A stretch of DNA of 64,000 nt from Streptomyces exfoliatus (GCF_000725545.1 NZ_JNZP01000016.1:1-64000), one strand, 5' to 3'; positions 1 to 8,425 are shown, numbered from the stretch's first letter. Notes: generated by a model not told the origin, from the letters alone. Numbers and translations are program-made.

Positions 1-460
1 TCCGGGTGCGGGAGGCGAGCGAGGAGCACGGCTCGTTGAAGCCGATGTGCCCGTCGGTGCCGATGCCGAGGATCTGCAGGTCCACGCCACCGGCCTCGGC
101 CAGCACCCGGTCGTACGCCTCGCAGGCGGCCAGGACGTCCTCGGCGGAGCCGTCCGGGCCCATGAACGCCTCGGGGGAGAGCCCGAGCGGCTCGACGACC
201 TGGCGGAGCACGGTCGAGCGGTACGACTCCGGGTGCCCGGCCGGCAGCCCGACGTACTCGTCCAGCTGGGCGATCCGGGCCCGCGAGGCGTCCACGCCGC
301 CGGCCTTGACCTGGGCGATCAGGGCGTCGTAGATCGGGATCGGAGTCGATCCGGTGGCCACGCCGAGCAGCGCGTCCGGCTTGCGGCGCAGGAGGCCGGC
401 GATGCCGTCCGCGATGAGCTCGCCGCCCGCCTTGGCGTCCTTGACGATGACAACTTCCAC
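1..460 (-). CDS. nagB: Glucosamine-6-phosphate deaminase, C-terminus outside window
   Basis: Converts glucosamine-6-phosphate to fructose-6-phosphate and ammonia in the cytoplasm. The visible 153 N-terminal residues begin VEVVIVKDAKAGGELIADGI from a GTG start and contain GVATGSTPIPIYDAL (phosphosugar loop), RIAQLDEYVGLPAGHPESY and ILGIGTDGHIGFNEP, all classic NagB signatures. The gene runs off the left edge. A near-perfect DasR site lies 25-40 bases upstream of the start, as expected for a GlcNAc-regulon gene. Its position beside a glycan-degradation locus suggests it drains amino-sugar from that pathway, though it may simply be the housekeeping nagB. The divergent neighbour is the beta-propeller gene. 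Confidence 0.93.
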   Translation of the reverse strand, partial: MEVVIVKDAKAGGELIADGIAGLLRRKPDALLGVATGSTPIPIYDALIAQVKAGGVDASRARIAQLDEYVGLPAGHPESYRSTVLRQVVEPLGLSPEAFMGPDGSAEDVLAACEAYDRVLAEAGGVDLQILGIGTDGHIGFNEPCSSLASRTR

Positions 461-485
461 GTAGGGTCTGCCATTTCTGAAGGAG

Positions 486-501
486 AGTGGACTAGACCAC
501 T
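486..501. promoter_or_regulatory. DasR-responsive element (dre) upstream of nagB
   Basis: The 16 bases AGTGGACTAGACCACT differ at one position from the palindrome AGTGGTCTAGACCACT, the dre form bound by the GntR-family repressor DasR in streptomycetes. The site sits just upstream of the nagB start. DasR is released by phosphorylated glucosamine, so this gives substrate-linked control of nagB. The DasR identity comes from knowledge of the motif; the palindrome is seen directly. Confidence 0.85.
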
Positions 502-540
502 CTATCGGGATCGACCCGTTCAGGGCACTACCTCACCTAC

Positions 541-581
541 TTTATTCGGTCATTGACAGAACGTTTTCGGGCTCCTACGTT
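541..581 (+). promoter_or_regulatory. Promoter with ROK-type operator (copy 1)
   Basis: The operator TTTATTCGGTCATTGACAGA (541-560) covers a perfect -35 hexamer TTGACA (553-558). A 17-base spacer leads to TACGTT (576-581) as -10, reading toward the beta-propeller gene at 672. The same 20 bases occur inverted at 14076-14095, beside the divergent ROK-regulator gene. The core GTCAATGAC/GTCATTGAC is quasi-palindromic. Repressor binding here would occlude RNA polymerase. The assignment to the ROK protein is inferred from the matching copy. Confidence 0.75.
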
Positions 582-671
582 GACCGGCAGCGCTCACGCC
601 GTCGACCACGGTTCCCGGGGCTCCGCCCGCGACGGTCCGACCTCAGCAGACACCGACACCAGGTGGTATTC

Positions 672-2654
672 ATGACCCCTTCGTCCCCGATCGATCGTCG
701 CCGCGTCCTGCAGTGGGGGGCACTCGCCGGCCTCGCTGCGGCGTTCGCCCCCGGCACGGCGGCCGCCGCGATCACGCCCAGTGTCCGGATCACCGACCTG
801 GGCCCGGCGGTGAACAACTTCTCGCTGGCCGCCGGCATCCCCGTCGGCGATCGGGTGTACGTCGCCTCGCGCAACATCGACCCCATGCGCATCGTGGGCT
901 ACGACCTCAACACGCGGAAGGTCACGAGCATCACGCCAGGGCCCGGGATCAGCACCCAGCTGCTGGCCGCCGACCCCGGCGGCCGATACCTGTATGCGGC
1001 GGTCGACGAACGCGGAGGTGCCGAGCCCGGTTTTATCCGGCTCGACCTTTCGCAGCCGGACGCGCCGAAGGAGGACCTGGCGTCATTGGGCGGCCTGAGG
1101 CCCTACGCGATCGCGATGGCGCCCGACGGTGTGCTGTTCTTCGGTGGTCAGGAGGCCGCTCCACGGCTCCGGATGTACGACCCGGCGTCCGGCACTCTGA
1201 CGGAGATCACCGGACCGGACCCCCACGTGCCGATGATCCGCTGCCTGGTGGCGACCGAACACCACCTCTACATCGGCACCGGCGCGTCCCTCGGAGCGAC
1301 CCCGACCAGCACCAGGGCGGGCCTGTTCGTCATGGATCGCGCCACCGGCGAGTACACGTCCCTGCTGCCCCCTGAGTTCGCCGATGCCGTCGAGGTGCGC
1401 GACATCGCCCTCAAGGGTGACACGCTCTACGTCTGTGCCAGCCCCGCAGACGGAGCCGCGGTCGCGATCATCGACCTCGCCGACCCGAGCCGGTACCGGC
1501 TACTGCGTCACGGCGGAAAGTTCCTGCGATTGCCGGTCTTCGTGGGCGAGGACAAGGTGTACTTCAACGGCGGCACGCTGGTCGAGCTCACGCTGAGCAC
1601 GGGGGTCTTCCGTGAGATCGAACTCCAGGAGGGCGAGTTCGGCGAGATCTGGGGGCTGTGGGAACGGGACGGGTCGGTGATGGCCGTCTCGGCGTTCGGC
1701 CTCGTCTACCGGGTGGACCCCGCCACCGGTCAGGCCACGGCCTACGACCTGGTGGCCGGAGGCGCTCCGGCCGATCCCCAACTGGCGATGTCGATCGCCG
1801 CCGGAGCGCGTGGCGTCTACGTGGGCGGCACCAACGCGGTGGTGCGCCACAACCTCCGCGACGGCACGAAGACCCGGATCCTCGCACCGAGCGAGGCCAA
1901 GGACATCCTCATCCACGAGCGCGTGGCCTACTTCGCGCAGTACAACGGTATCGGCATCCTCGCCCACGACCCGCGGGTCGACGGCGAATGGACCCGCAAG
2001 CAGGCCCTCCTGCCGCCCGGCCAGAACCGGCCGCACCAGATCGTCTGGGACGACCGGAACCAGGTGGCGCTGATCGGCCTCCAGTCCGACACCCTCGGCG
2101 GCGGCTCACTCATGACCTTCGACCCGAGGACCTCCGAGACGACGGTCGCCGTCAACCCGATCGACAAGACCCAGATGGTGCGGACCGTCGCGGTGCACGA
2201 CGGCATCGCCTTCCTCGGCGGGCAGAACGTCGGCAACAGCGGTGGGACCGTGGTGGCGTGGGATCCCACGTCCCACCGCGAGCTGTGGCGGATGACTCCG
2301 CAGACCAGGCCGACCGGCATCACCGGCCTCGCGGTGCTGGGCCGCCATCTGTACATCATGTGTCACCGGGGCGACTTCTTCGTGGTCGACCTGACGACAC
2401 GACAGGTGGTCCACACCGCCAACCACGGGCCGGTGGTACCCAACTACGGCACGCTCCTGGTGAGCCGTGAGCAGGTGTTCTGCGCTTCCAGCAAGGCCTT
2501 CTTCCGGCTCGACCCACGGACCTTCGAGCGCACCGACCTGGCCACCCTGAACGGCGAGTGGTACGGCATCCCGCGCGCGACGGTCGACGAGGTAGGCCGG
2601 TTCTACGCGATCCGCGGCCGCAACCTGGTCCGCATCGAACTCCAGGACCGCTGA
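672..2654 (+). CDS. Tat-exported beta-propeller protein (paralogue 1)
   Basis: A 660-residue protein with a twin-arginine signal (DRRRVLQW, then a hydrophobic stretch ending GTAAAA), so probably exported folded. The rest is repeated blade-like segments of about 45-60 residues with motifs such as GRYLYAAVDE, LYIGTGAS, DRVYVASRN and VSREQVFCAS, which predicts a seven- or eight-bladed propeller. ATG at 672 is preferred over an upstream in-frame GTG at 663 because AGGTGG lies 5 bases before it. It is clearly paralogous to the protein at 18104-20128: both begin the mature part with ITDLGP and end with an NLVRIE motif. The promoter carries the locus operator. The function is not known to me; some polysaccharide lyases are propellers, so a glycan-binding or lyase role is possible. 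A perfect hairpin follows the gene. Confidence 0.85.
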   Translation: MTPSSPIDRRRVLQWGALAGLAAAFAPGTAAAAITPSVRITDLGPAVNNFSLAAGIPVGDRVYVASRNIDPMRIVGYDLNTRKVTSITPGPGISTQLLAADPGGRYLYAAVDERGGAEPGFIRLDLSQPDAPKEDLASLGGLRPYAIAMAPDGVLFFGGQEAAPRLRMYDPASGTLTEITGPDPHVPMIRCLVATEHHLYIGTGASLGATPTSTRAGLFVMDRATGEYTSLLPPEFADAVEVRDIALKGDTLYVCASPADGAAVAIIDLADPSRYRLLRHGGKFLRLPVFVGEDKVYFNGGTLVELTLSTGVFREIELQEGEFGEIWGLWERDGSVMAVSAFGLVYRVDPATGQATAYDLVAGGAPADPQLAMSIAAGARGVYVGGTNAVVRHNLRDGTKTRILAPSEAKDILIHERVAYFAQYNGIGILAHDPRVDGEWTRKQALLPPGQNRPHQIVWDDRNQVALIGLQSDTLGGGSLMTFDPRTSETTVAVNPIDKTQMVRTVAVHDGIAFLGGQNVGNSGGTVVAWDPTSHRELWRMTPQTRPTGITGLAVLGRHLYIMCHRGDFFVVDLTTRQVVHTANHGPVVPNYGTLLVSREQVFCASSKAFFRLDPRTFERTDLATLNGEWYGIPRATVDEVGRFYAIRGRNLVRIELQDR

Positions 2655-2711
2655 CCCGCGTCTCGGCGCTCCTCGCGGCGAGCGGCACGCTGCACAGCTT
2701 CCCGAAGTCCG

Positions 2712-2745
2712 TCCTTCGGCACCTGTTGCGACAGGTGCCGAAGGA
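2712..2745. terminator. Bidirectional hairpin terminator
   Basis: A perfect 15-bp stem, left arm TCCTTCGGCACCTGT (2712-2726), with loop TGCG, between the convergent propeller and glycerate-kinase genes. There is no T-tract, as is usual for actinomycete terminators. Confidence 0.8.
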
Positions 2746-2818
2746 TCCCGTCTTCGAGACGGTCCGCCGGCCCGCGAGCAGCAGGGCGGCTACCCGGCCA
2801 AGTCCGCGTGACAAGCCA

Positions 2819-3910
2819 CTAGAACGCCTCTGCCGCGAGGGTCGCTCCGGCTCGCCGGAGCCAGTGCGGCGCGTGCGCGCGGGCGGAGACGTCGTCGCCC
2901 GCGAGTGCGGTCAGGGCGAGCAGTGTGTGTGCCCTGTCGTCGGCCGCGGCAACCCGCCCTGCCACTACCGCAGCGGACGTGCCCGCCCGGTGGGCCCGGT
3001 GCAACGACTCGCCGACAGCCTTGCCCAGGGAGCTGGTCCGGTCGAAGCATCCCTCACCCGTGATCAGCAGGTCGGCGGCGGCGAGTTCGCGGTCGAGGGC
3101 GAGCAGGTCGGCGATGGCTGCCGACCCGGGCACCAGCCGGGCGTCCCAGGCGGCCGCGAGGCCGTAGGCCGTGCCGCCGGCCGCCCCGGCGCCGGGGGCT
3201 TCGGGCTCCCCGCCGAGCAGCGTGGCCAGGCGGGCGAGCCCGCGGTCCAGATGGGCAACTTCCCCTGGTCCCGCGCCCTTCTGCGGGCCGTAGACGGCCG
3301 CCGCGCCCTCCGGCCCCCGCAGCGGGTTCGTCACGTCGCTCAGCAGGAGAACTCCACCGGGCGGCGGCGGACGAAGCGCCGTGAGGTCGGCCGTGGCGGC
3401 CTGGACGAGGGCGCCGCCGCCGTCCGTGAGGAGACGGCCGTCGGCGTCGAGCAGCCGCAGGCCCAGCGCGCTCAGGAGTCCGGCGCCGCCGTCCGTGGAG
3501 GCCGAGCCTCCCAGGGCCACCACGAGGCGTCGGGCGCCGTCGTCCAGGGCACGCGCGATCGTCTCACCGGTGCCACGTGTCGTGGCCGTGAGCGGGGCGA
3601 TTCGGCCTTCCAGCAGCGGAAGGCCGCTGGCGAAGGCGAGTTCGACCAGAGCCGTACCGTCGGGGAGCATCGCGTACGCCCCGTCGACGCTACGGCCGTC
3701 GGGCCCGGTGCACCCCGGCACCAGGCGCATCTCCGTACCCGGTGTGGCCGACGCGACGGCTTCGAGGGTGCCCTCGCCGCCGTCCGCCATGGGCAGCAGA
3801 ACCAGGTCGTCGTGCGGCCGGACGGAGCGCCAGCCGTCGGCCAGGGCGCGTGCTGCCTGCGCCGCCGTCGCGGTCCCCTTGAACGAATCGGGGGCTATGA
3901 CGACCCTCAT
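2819..3910 (-). CDS. Glycerate kinase
   Basis: Phosphorylates D-glycerate, feeding glycolysis at the phosphoglycerate level. The 363 residues start MRVVIAPDSFKGTATAAQAA, the hallmark N-terminus of the GarK/GlxK family, and contain LLPMADGGEGTLEAV, ALGGSASTDGGAGLLSALG and LLITGEGCFDRTSSLGKA, all conserved in the family at usual length. The ATG overlaps the stop of the truncated isomerase gene (ATGA), so the two are translationally coupled. Combined with the 2-hydroxyacid dehydrogenases of the locus (possible hydroxypyruvate or tartronate-semialdehyde reductases), it suggests that part of the sugar carbon is channelled through glycerate. Confidence 0.93.
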   Translation of the reverse strand: MRVVIAPDSFKGTATAAQAARALADGWRSVRPHDDLVLLPMADGGEGTLEAVASATPGTEMRLVPGCTGPDGRSVDGAYAMLPDGTALVELAFASGLPLLEGRIAPLTATTRGTGETIARALDDGARRLVVALGGSASTDGGAGLLSALGLRLLDADGRLLTDGGGALVQAATADLTALRPPPPGGVLLLSDVTNPLRGPEGAAAVYGPQKGAGPGEVAHLDRGLARLATLLGGEPEAPGAGAAGGTAYGLAAAWDARLVPGSAAIADLLALDRELAAADLLITGEGCFDRTSSLGKAVGESLHRAHRAGTSAAVVAGRVAAADDRAHTLLALTALAGDDVSARAHAPHWLRRAGATLAAEAF

Positions 3911-4155
3911 GGGCCGGCCACATGGGCCAGGTGGCGTTCGACCACGGTCAGGAAGCCGCCGCGGCACAGGCTGCTGACGGCGAGGCCGGCGTCGCGAACC
4001 AGCTTCGCCGCCTCCGCAAACCCTGTTCCGGCGACCTTGTCCCGCCACAGGCCGATCGCCGGGATACCGGCGTCCACGCACCCCTGGACGGCTTCGGGAA
4101 GGCTCCACCGCTTGGTGGTGATCTGGTTCAGCGACAGACGCTCCAGGCCGGTCAC
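3907..4155 (-). pseudogene. Truncated sugar-phosphate isomerase/epimerase (N-terminal fragment)
   Basis: Only 82 codons, from a GTG that overlaps the upstream stop (GTGA). The sequence LSLNQITTKRWSLPEAVQG, GIPAIGLWRDKVAGTG and GLAVSSLCRGGFLT matches the N-terminal first quarter of xylose-isomerase-like TIM-barrel sugar-phosphate isomerases, which are usually about 270-290 residues. After GGFLT the reading degenerates (VVERHLAHVAGP) and stops on the ATGA of glycerate kinase. The missing barrel is not present in another frame, because glycerate kinase occupies the downstream DNA. Most likely a deletion removed the C-terminal three quarters and left a translatable stub; the coupling may still help glycerate-kinase translation. 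Confidence 0.8.
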
Positions 4156-5297
4156 GCGTCTACCCCCGCGACGTGGAGGAACTGGCGCATCCGGTGGACC
4201 GCGAGCTCCGGGTCGGGAAGGACGCCGGCCGCGTCGGCGAGCCGGAACAGCTCGGTCAGATGGGGGACGGAACGCCCGCTCTGCGCACCGGCCACCATGG
4301 TGAAGTGACTCTGGTGGCCGGCCAGCCAGGCAAGGAAGACCACGCCTGTCTTGTAGTGGTACGTCGGCGCGGCGAACAGGTGCCGGGCCAGCGGCAGGGT
4401 GGGCTCCATCAGCGCGTCGTACCGAGCGATGTCGCCCGAGTCCAGGGCACGCAGCGCGGCCGACGCAACCGCCGCCATGGGGTCGAAGACACCCAGCAGC
4501 GCGTCGCTGTGACCGACCTCGTCCCCGCGGATCAGATCGGGATAGTTGAAGTCGTCCCCCGTGTACATGCGTACGCCCTCCGGCAGCGCGCGCCTTAGCG
4601 CGATCTCCCGGTCGGCGTCGAGAAGGGACACCTTGATGCCGTCGACGCGCGGCTGGTTCTCCCTGATCAGGTCGAGCACCGTGTCGGTCGCGTCGTCCAG
4701 GTTCGCGCCGCCCCAATAGCCGGCCAGTGCCGGGTCGAACATCTCGCCCAGCCAGTGCAGGATCACCGGTTGCGAAGCGGTGTCGATGACCTCGCCGTAC
4801 ACGTGGAGGTAGTCCTCGGGCCCCTTGGCCACCGCGGCCAGTGCGCGGCTCGCCATCAGGATCGGCCGGGCGCCGGCCTCCTCCACGACGGCCAGCTGTT
4901 CCTGGTAGGCGTCGATGACGGCGGGCAGGGGAGGGGGCCCGGTGAGGTGATCGGTGCCGACGCCGCAGGCCAGGCGTCCGCCCACGGCGCGGGCCTCCGC
5001 TCCGGACCGGGTGATGAGTTCACGGGTGGCGGGCCAGTCGAGGCCCATGCCGCGCTGGGCGGTGTCCATGGCGTCGGCGACGCCCAGGCCGAGGGACCAG
5101 AGGTGCCGGCGGAAGGCGAGCGTGGTGTCCCAGTCGACGGCCGCAGGGGCTCCCGGGCGGTTGTCCCCCAGGGGATCGGCGACCACATGTGCGGCGGCGT
5201 ACACGACCCGGGAGGTGATCGTGCGGTCGGGCACGTCGAGGACGGCGGGGGCGCGGAGACGGTGGGGGCCGTCCGGGAGGCGCAGGACGAGTGTCAT
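4152..5297 (-). CDS. DUF993 / dihydrodipicolinate synthase-like protein
   Basis: A 381-residue cytoplasmic protein of the DUF993 family, a relative of class I aldolases of the DapA type. Conserved stretches include GVGTDHLTGPPP, RPILMASRALA, PVILHWLGEMFDP and VDGIKVSLLDADREIALR; the last resembles the region holding the Schiff-base lysine in DapA-like aldolases (GIKVS). It starts with ATG overlapping the upstream stop (TGATG). In my recollection this family usually sits between a Gfo/Idh dehydrogenase and a sugar-phosphate isomerase, exactly as here, and such trios act on oxidised sugars. The precise reaction is unknown to me. Confidence 0.85.
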   Translation of the reverse strand: MTLVLRLPDGPHRLRAPAVLDVPDRTITSRVVYAAAHVVADPLGDNRPGAPAAVDWDTTLAFRRHLWSLGLGVADAMDTAQRGMGLDWPATRELITRSGAEARAVGGRLACGVGTDHLTGPPPLPAVIDAYQEQLAVVEEAGARPILMASRALAAVAKGPEDYLHVYGEVIDTASQPVILHWLGEMFDPALAGYWGGANLDDATDTVLDLIRENQPRVDGIKVSLLDADREIALRRALPEGVRMYTGDDFNYPDLIRGDEVGHSDALLGVFDPMAAVASAALRALDSGDIARYDALMEPTLPLARHLFAAPTYHYKTGVVFLAWLAGHQSHFTMVAGAQSGRSVPHLTELFRLADAAGVLPDPELAVHRMRQFLHVAGVDA

Positions 5298-6448
5298 CAG
5301 ATCTCCAGTGCGGGGACGTCGAGACGGCGGCCCTCGCGGGCGGAGCGCAGGCCGAGTTCGGCGAGCTGGACTCCCTTGGCGCCCTCCAGCAGGTCCCAGT
5401 GGTACGCGGAGCCGGTCACCACGTGCTTGAGGAAGAGCTCCCACTGGATCTTGAAGCCGTTGTCGAACTCGCCGTTGTCCGGGACCTGCTGCCACTGGTC
5501 GCGGAACGACTCGGTCACCGGCAGGTCCGGGTTCCACACCGGCTTCGGCGTCAGGGAGCGGTGCTGGACACGGCAGTTGCGCAGGCCCGCGACGGCGCTG
5601 CCCTCAGTGCCGTCCACCTGGAACTCGACCAGCTCGTCGCGGTCGACCCGTACGGCCCAGGAAGAGTTGATCTGGGCGGTGATGCCGCCCTCCAGCTCGA
5701 AGACGCCGTAGGCGGCGTCGTCCGCCGTCGCCGGGTAGCTCCGGCCCTGCTCGTCGACCCGCGCGGGGATGTGGGTCGCGGTGTGCGCGTACACGGAGCG
5801 GACCTCGCCGAACAGGCCGTCGAGTACGTACCGCCAGTGCGGGAACATGTCGAGGATCATGCCGCCGCCGTCCTCGGCACGGTAGTTCCAGGAGGGGCGC
5901 TGGGCGGTCTGCCAGTCGCCTTCGAAGACCCAGTAGCCGAACTCGCCGCGTACGGAGAGGATCCGTCCGAAGAAGCCGCTGTCGATGAGCCGCTTGAGCT
6001 TCAGCAGGCCGGGCAGGAACAGCTTGTCCTGCACGGCTCCGTTGCACACGCCCGCCTCGCGTGCCAGCCGGGCCAGTTCCAGTGCGGCGTCGAGGGATTC
6101 GGCGGTCGGCTTCTCGGTGTAGATGTGCTTGCCGGCCGCGATCGCGGTCCGGATCGCCTTCTCCCGCGCCGTGGTGACCTGGGCGTCGAAGTAGATTTCG
6201 GCGAGGGGGTGGGCCAGGGCCTCGTCCAAGTCCGTGGTCCAGTGCTCCAGGCCGTGTCGGTCTGCCAGTTCCTTCAGTTTGCGGTCGCTGCGGCCGACGA
6301 GGATCGGTTCGGGCCAGATGACGGTTCCGTCGTCCAGGGGCAGACCGCCCTGTTCGCGGATGGCCAGCACGGAGCGGACCAGGTGCTGGCGGTAGCCCAT
6401 GCGGCCGGTCACGCCGTTCATCACGATGCCTATGACTTTGCGGCTCAT
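5297..6448 (-). CDS. Gfo/Idh/MocA family oxidoreductase
   Basis: A 383-residue NAD(P)-dependent sugar dehydrogenase. The N-terminal Rossmann segment carries GIVMNGVTGRMGYRQH, the conserved catalytic-lysine motif appears in KHIYTEKPTAES, and DMFPHWRYVLDG corresponds to the C-terminal substrate-side histidine motif. It is the first gene of a four-gene unit (dehydrogenase, DUF993, isomerase stub, glycerate kinase). That unit is separated from the FGE gene by a hairpin and a LacI-type palindrome. It probably oxidises a monosaccharide released from the imported oligosaccharide; the substrate cannot be read from sequence. Confidence 0.9.
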   Translation of the reverse strand: MSRKVIGIVMNGVTGRMGYRQHLVRSVLAIREQGGLPLDDGTVIWPEPILVGRSDRKLKELADRHGLEHWTTDLDEALAHPLAEIYFDAQVTTAREKAIRTAIAAGKHIYTEKPTAESLDAALELARLAREAGVCNGAVQDKLFLPGLLKLKRLIDSGFFGRILSVRGEFGYWVFEGDWQTAQRPSWNYRAEDGGGMILDMFPHWRYVLDGLFGEVRSVYAHTATHIPARVDEQGRSYPATADDAAYGVFELEGGITAQINSSWAVRVDRDELVEFQVDGTEGSAVAGLRNCRVQHRSLTPKPVWNPDLPVTESFRDQWQQVPDNGEFDNGFKIQWELFLKHVVTGSAYHWDLLEGAKGVQLAELGLRSAREGRRLDVPALEI

Positions 6449-6497
6449 GCTCGTGTCTCCCTCTGGTGTGGCGTGGAACTAACTGCAACTGAGTGCA

Positions 6498-6509
6498 GAA
6501 AGCGCTTGC
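6498..6509. promoter_or_regulatory. LacI-type operator half-match upstream of Gfo/Idh unit
   Basis: GAAAGCGCTTGC, a one-base deviation from the palindrome GAAAGCGCTTTC found upstream of the ThuA gene at 25890-25901. It lies about 50 bases upstream of the Gfo/Idh start, in the intergenic gap behind a terminator. The cognate regulator is uncertain. Confidence 0.5.
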
Positions 6510-6525
6510 TATTCGCTATGTGGCT

Positions 6526-6554
6526 GCCCCCACCTCCTTGTGAGAGGTAGGGGC
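6526..6554 (-). terminator. Hairpin after the FGE gene
   Basis: GCCCCcACCTC pairs with GAGGTaGGGGC (10 of 11 positions, one C/A mismatch) around a 7-base loop, just downstream of the FGE stop. It probably ends the sulfatase/ABC operon before the next unit starts. Confidence 0.55.
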
Positions 6555-6572
6555 TGGGTTACCTGTGTCAGG

Positions 6573-7529
6573 TCAGCCGGTTTCGGCGACGCAGCGGAAG
6601 CCGATGTTGCCGGCGCTGCTGTCGGGGGTGTTGGAGCTGCGTGCGTCGACCCGGTAGCGGAAGCAGTAGCTCTCGTGGCAGAGGTAGGAGCCGCCGCGCA
6701 TCACCTTGCGGCCCCCGCTCGGTGGCCCGGCGGGGTCGGTCCGGGGGCCGGTGGCGTGCCATGTGGGGTGGAACCAGTCGGAGCACCACTCCCACACGTT
6801 GCCGCAGGTGTTGTACAGCCCGTACCCGTTGGGTTCGTACGCGTCGGCCGGCGCGGTGCCGAGGTGACCGTCCGCAGCGGTGTTGTGCGCGGGGAACTCG
6901 CCCTGCCACACGTTCATCCGGTGCGCACCGCCGGGCTCGCGCTCGTCGCCCCACGGGTAGCGGGCCTGCGTCAGACCGCCGCGGGCCGCGTACTCCCATT
7001 CGGCCTCGGTGGGCAGGCGCTTGCCCGCCCACTTCGCGTGGGCGCGGGCGTCACGCCAGGTGACGTGGACCACCGGGTGGTCCATACGGTCGGCGATGTC
7101 CGATCCGGGGCCTTCCGGACGGCGCCAGTCGGCGTGCGCGACTTCCCGCCACCACGGTGTCGCCGGTACGGGGCGGCCGCCCCGTACGCCGTCGGGCAGC
7201 AGACCGGCGAACACGAACGACGAGCCGAACCGCTCCGCCAGCGTCACCCACCCGGTGGCGTCGACGAACTCGGCGAACGCCTCGTTGGTGACCGTCGTGG
7301 TGTCGATCAGGAACGGGGCGAGGCGGATCTCGCGCACCGGTCCCTCACCGTCGGCGGCGTACCCGTCACCGGCGTCGGTGCCCATCAGGAACGTACCTCC
7401 GGGCAGAAGCGCCATGCCCGAGGGTCGGGACGGGGACCGTTCCGCCGCCACGCTCGGCCCCGTCGCGAGCAGCCGCTGCGCCAGTCCGGTCTCGCGGCTC
7501 GCGGCGCAGCACGACCGCTGACGGGTCAT
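6573..7529 (-). CDS. Formylglycine-generating enzyme (sulfatase-activating)
   Basis: Oxidises the active-site cysteine of type I sulfatases to formylglycine. It is 318 residues with the full SUMF1 fold signatures: LPGGTFLMGTDAGDGYAADG, RLPTEAEWEYAARGG, YPWGD, GNVWEWCSDWF. The C-terminal segment has GGSYLCHESYC, then RSSNTPDSS and GFRC. C284 and C289 match the copper-binding cysteine pair of Streptomyces FGE by spacing and context, so this is a true FGE rather than an EgtB- or PvdO-like relative. No signal peptide is seen, consistent with cytoplasmic action on the sulfatase encoded five genes upstream in the same operon. It starts on an ATGA overlap with the preceding gene. Confidence 0.93.
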   Translation of the reverse strand: MTRQRSCCAASRETGLAQRLLATGPSVAAERSPSRPSGMALLPGGTFLMGTDAGDGYAADGEGPVREIRLAPFLIDTTTVTNEAFAEFVDATGWVTLAERFGSSFVFAGLLPDGVRGGRPVPATPWWREVAHADWRRPEGPGSDIADRMDHPVVHVTWRDARAHAKWAGKRLPTEAEWEYAARGGLTQARYPWGDEREPGGAHRMNVWQGEFPAHNTAADGHLGTAPADAYEPNGYGLYNTCGNVWEWCSDWFHPTWHATGPRTDPAGPPSGGRKVMRGGSYLCHESYCFRYRVDARSSNTPDSSAGNIGFRCVAETG

Positions 7530-8425
7530 GACAGGGTCACCGGTGCGCCGCTCGTGCGGCTGCGGTGGGCGGCCTCGACGATCGCGACGATGTCGAGCAC
7601 CTCCGCCTCGGGGACGTTGGGGATGCCGGTGCGGCAGGCGTCGACGATCGAGGCGAGCAGCCCGGTGAGCATGGGCGGTCCGGCCTCGATGGTGAATTCA
7701 CGTGCTCCGCCGGGACCGCTGACGCGCCCCGTCGTGAGCGGTGACCACCGCTCCTCACCTCCGAGGGTCGCCACCCGTCCGTCCGGCCAGGTCAGCGTGA
7801 CCCTGTCGCCGGTCGAGGCGTCGACCTGCGCGCATCCCGGCCCGAGCGCCGCGACCGCGAGGTCGACCAGGTGCACGCCGTACCAGGCCAGGAAGGCGTG
7901 GCCGGGCTGGGTGGGCAACGGGCCGGTCAGGTCGACGCGGTCGGCCCGCCCCCAGCCGGTGGCGCGGCGGAACTCGGGTGTGAAGCGCTTCGGTGAGCCC
8001 GCCAGCGGCAGGCACCCGTGGGCACCTGCCGTCGCCAGCATGGCCCGGGCGTCCTCCGCCGTGAGAGCGAAGCGCGTGTCGACGTAGACCGGCTTGCCGA
8101 ACGGCGTCAGCCGGGTGAAGTAACCGGCGTGGGTACGGGCGTCGGAGGCGACGACGAGCAGGGCGTCACAGCGCTCGGCGACGTCCTCGGGAGTGTCGTA
8201 CAGCGGCACCCCCAGATCGGAGACCTCCTGGGCGAAGGCGTCGATGCGGTCCCGGCTGAGCGGGAAGTCCTCGGCCGCCACGCCCCTCCAGGCCGCGACG
8301 ACCGTGCCGCCCGCCACGGTGCCGGTGACTCCGTCTCCGAAGAGTCGGGTGAAGGACGGTGCGTGCGGGGAGTCGACGCCAATGAGTCCGAACCGCAGGG
8401 GTGGCGCTGTCACGTCGTACGTCAT
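7526..8425 (-). CDS. Divergent Gfo/Idh-like oxidoreductase
   Basis: 299 residues. The N-terminus LRFGLIGVDSPHAPSF, AERCDALLVVASDARTHAGYF and GKPVYVDTRFALTAEDA follow the Rossmann layout of Gfo/Idh/MocA proteins, but the usual catalytic EKP motif is replaced by VDTRF. The C-terminal dimerisation part is short and ends DIVAIVEAAHRSRTSGAPV, typical of the family end. It overlaps its neighbours by ATGA on both sides and so is co-translated with the permease and FGE genes. Without the lysine it may be a weak or differently acting dehydrogenase, or a non-redox member; the function is unassigned. Confidence 0.8.
   Translation of the reverse strand: MTYDVTAPPLRFGLIGVDSPHAPSFTRLFGDGVTGTVAGGTVVAAWRGVAAEDFPLSRDRIDAFAQEVSDLGVPLYDTPEDVAERCDALLVVASDARTHAGYFTRLTPFGKPVYVDTRFALTAEDARAMLATAGAHGCLPLAGSPKRFTPEFRRATGWGRADRVDLTGPLPTQPGHAFLAWYGVHLVDLAVAALGPGCAQVDASTGDRVTLTWPDGRVATLGGEERWSPLTTGRVSGPGGAREFTIEAGPPMLTGLLASIVDACRTGIPNVPEAEVLDIVAIVEAAHRSRTSGAPVTLS

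Noticed and set aside
2558..4303. Plus-strand open frame of 581 codons antisense to glycerate kinase and the isomerase stub
   Set aside because: Shadow frame caused by GC-rich codon bias of the minus-strand genes; no motif and no ribosome site.
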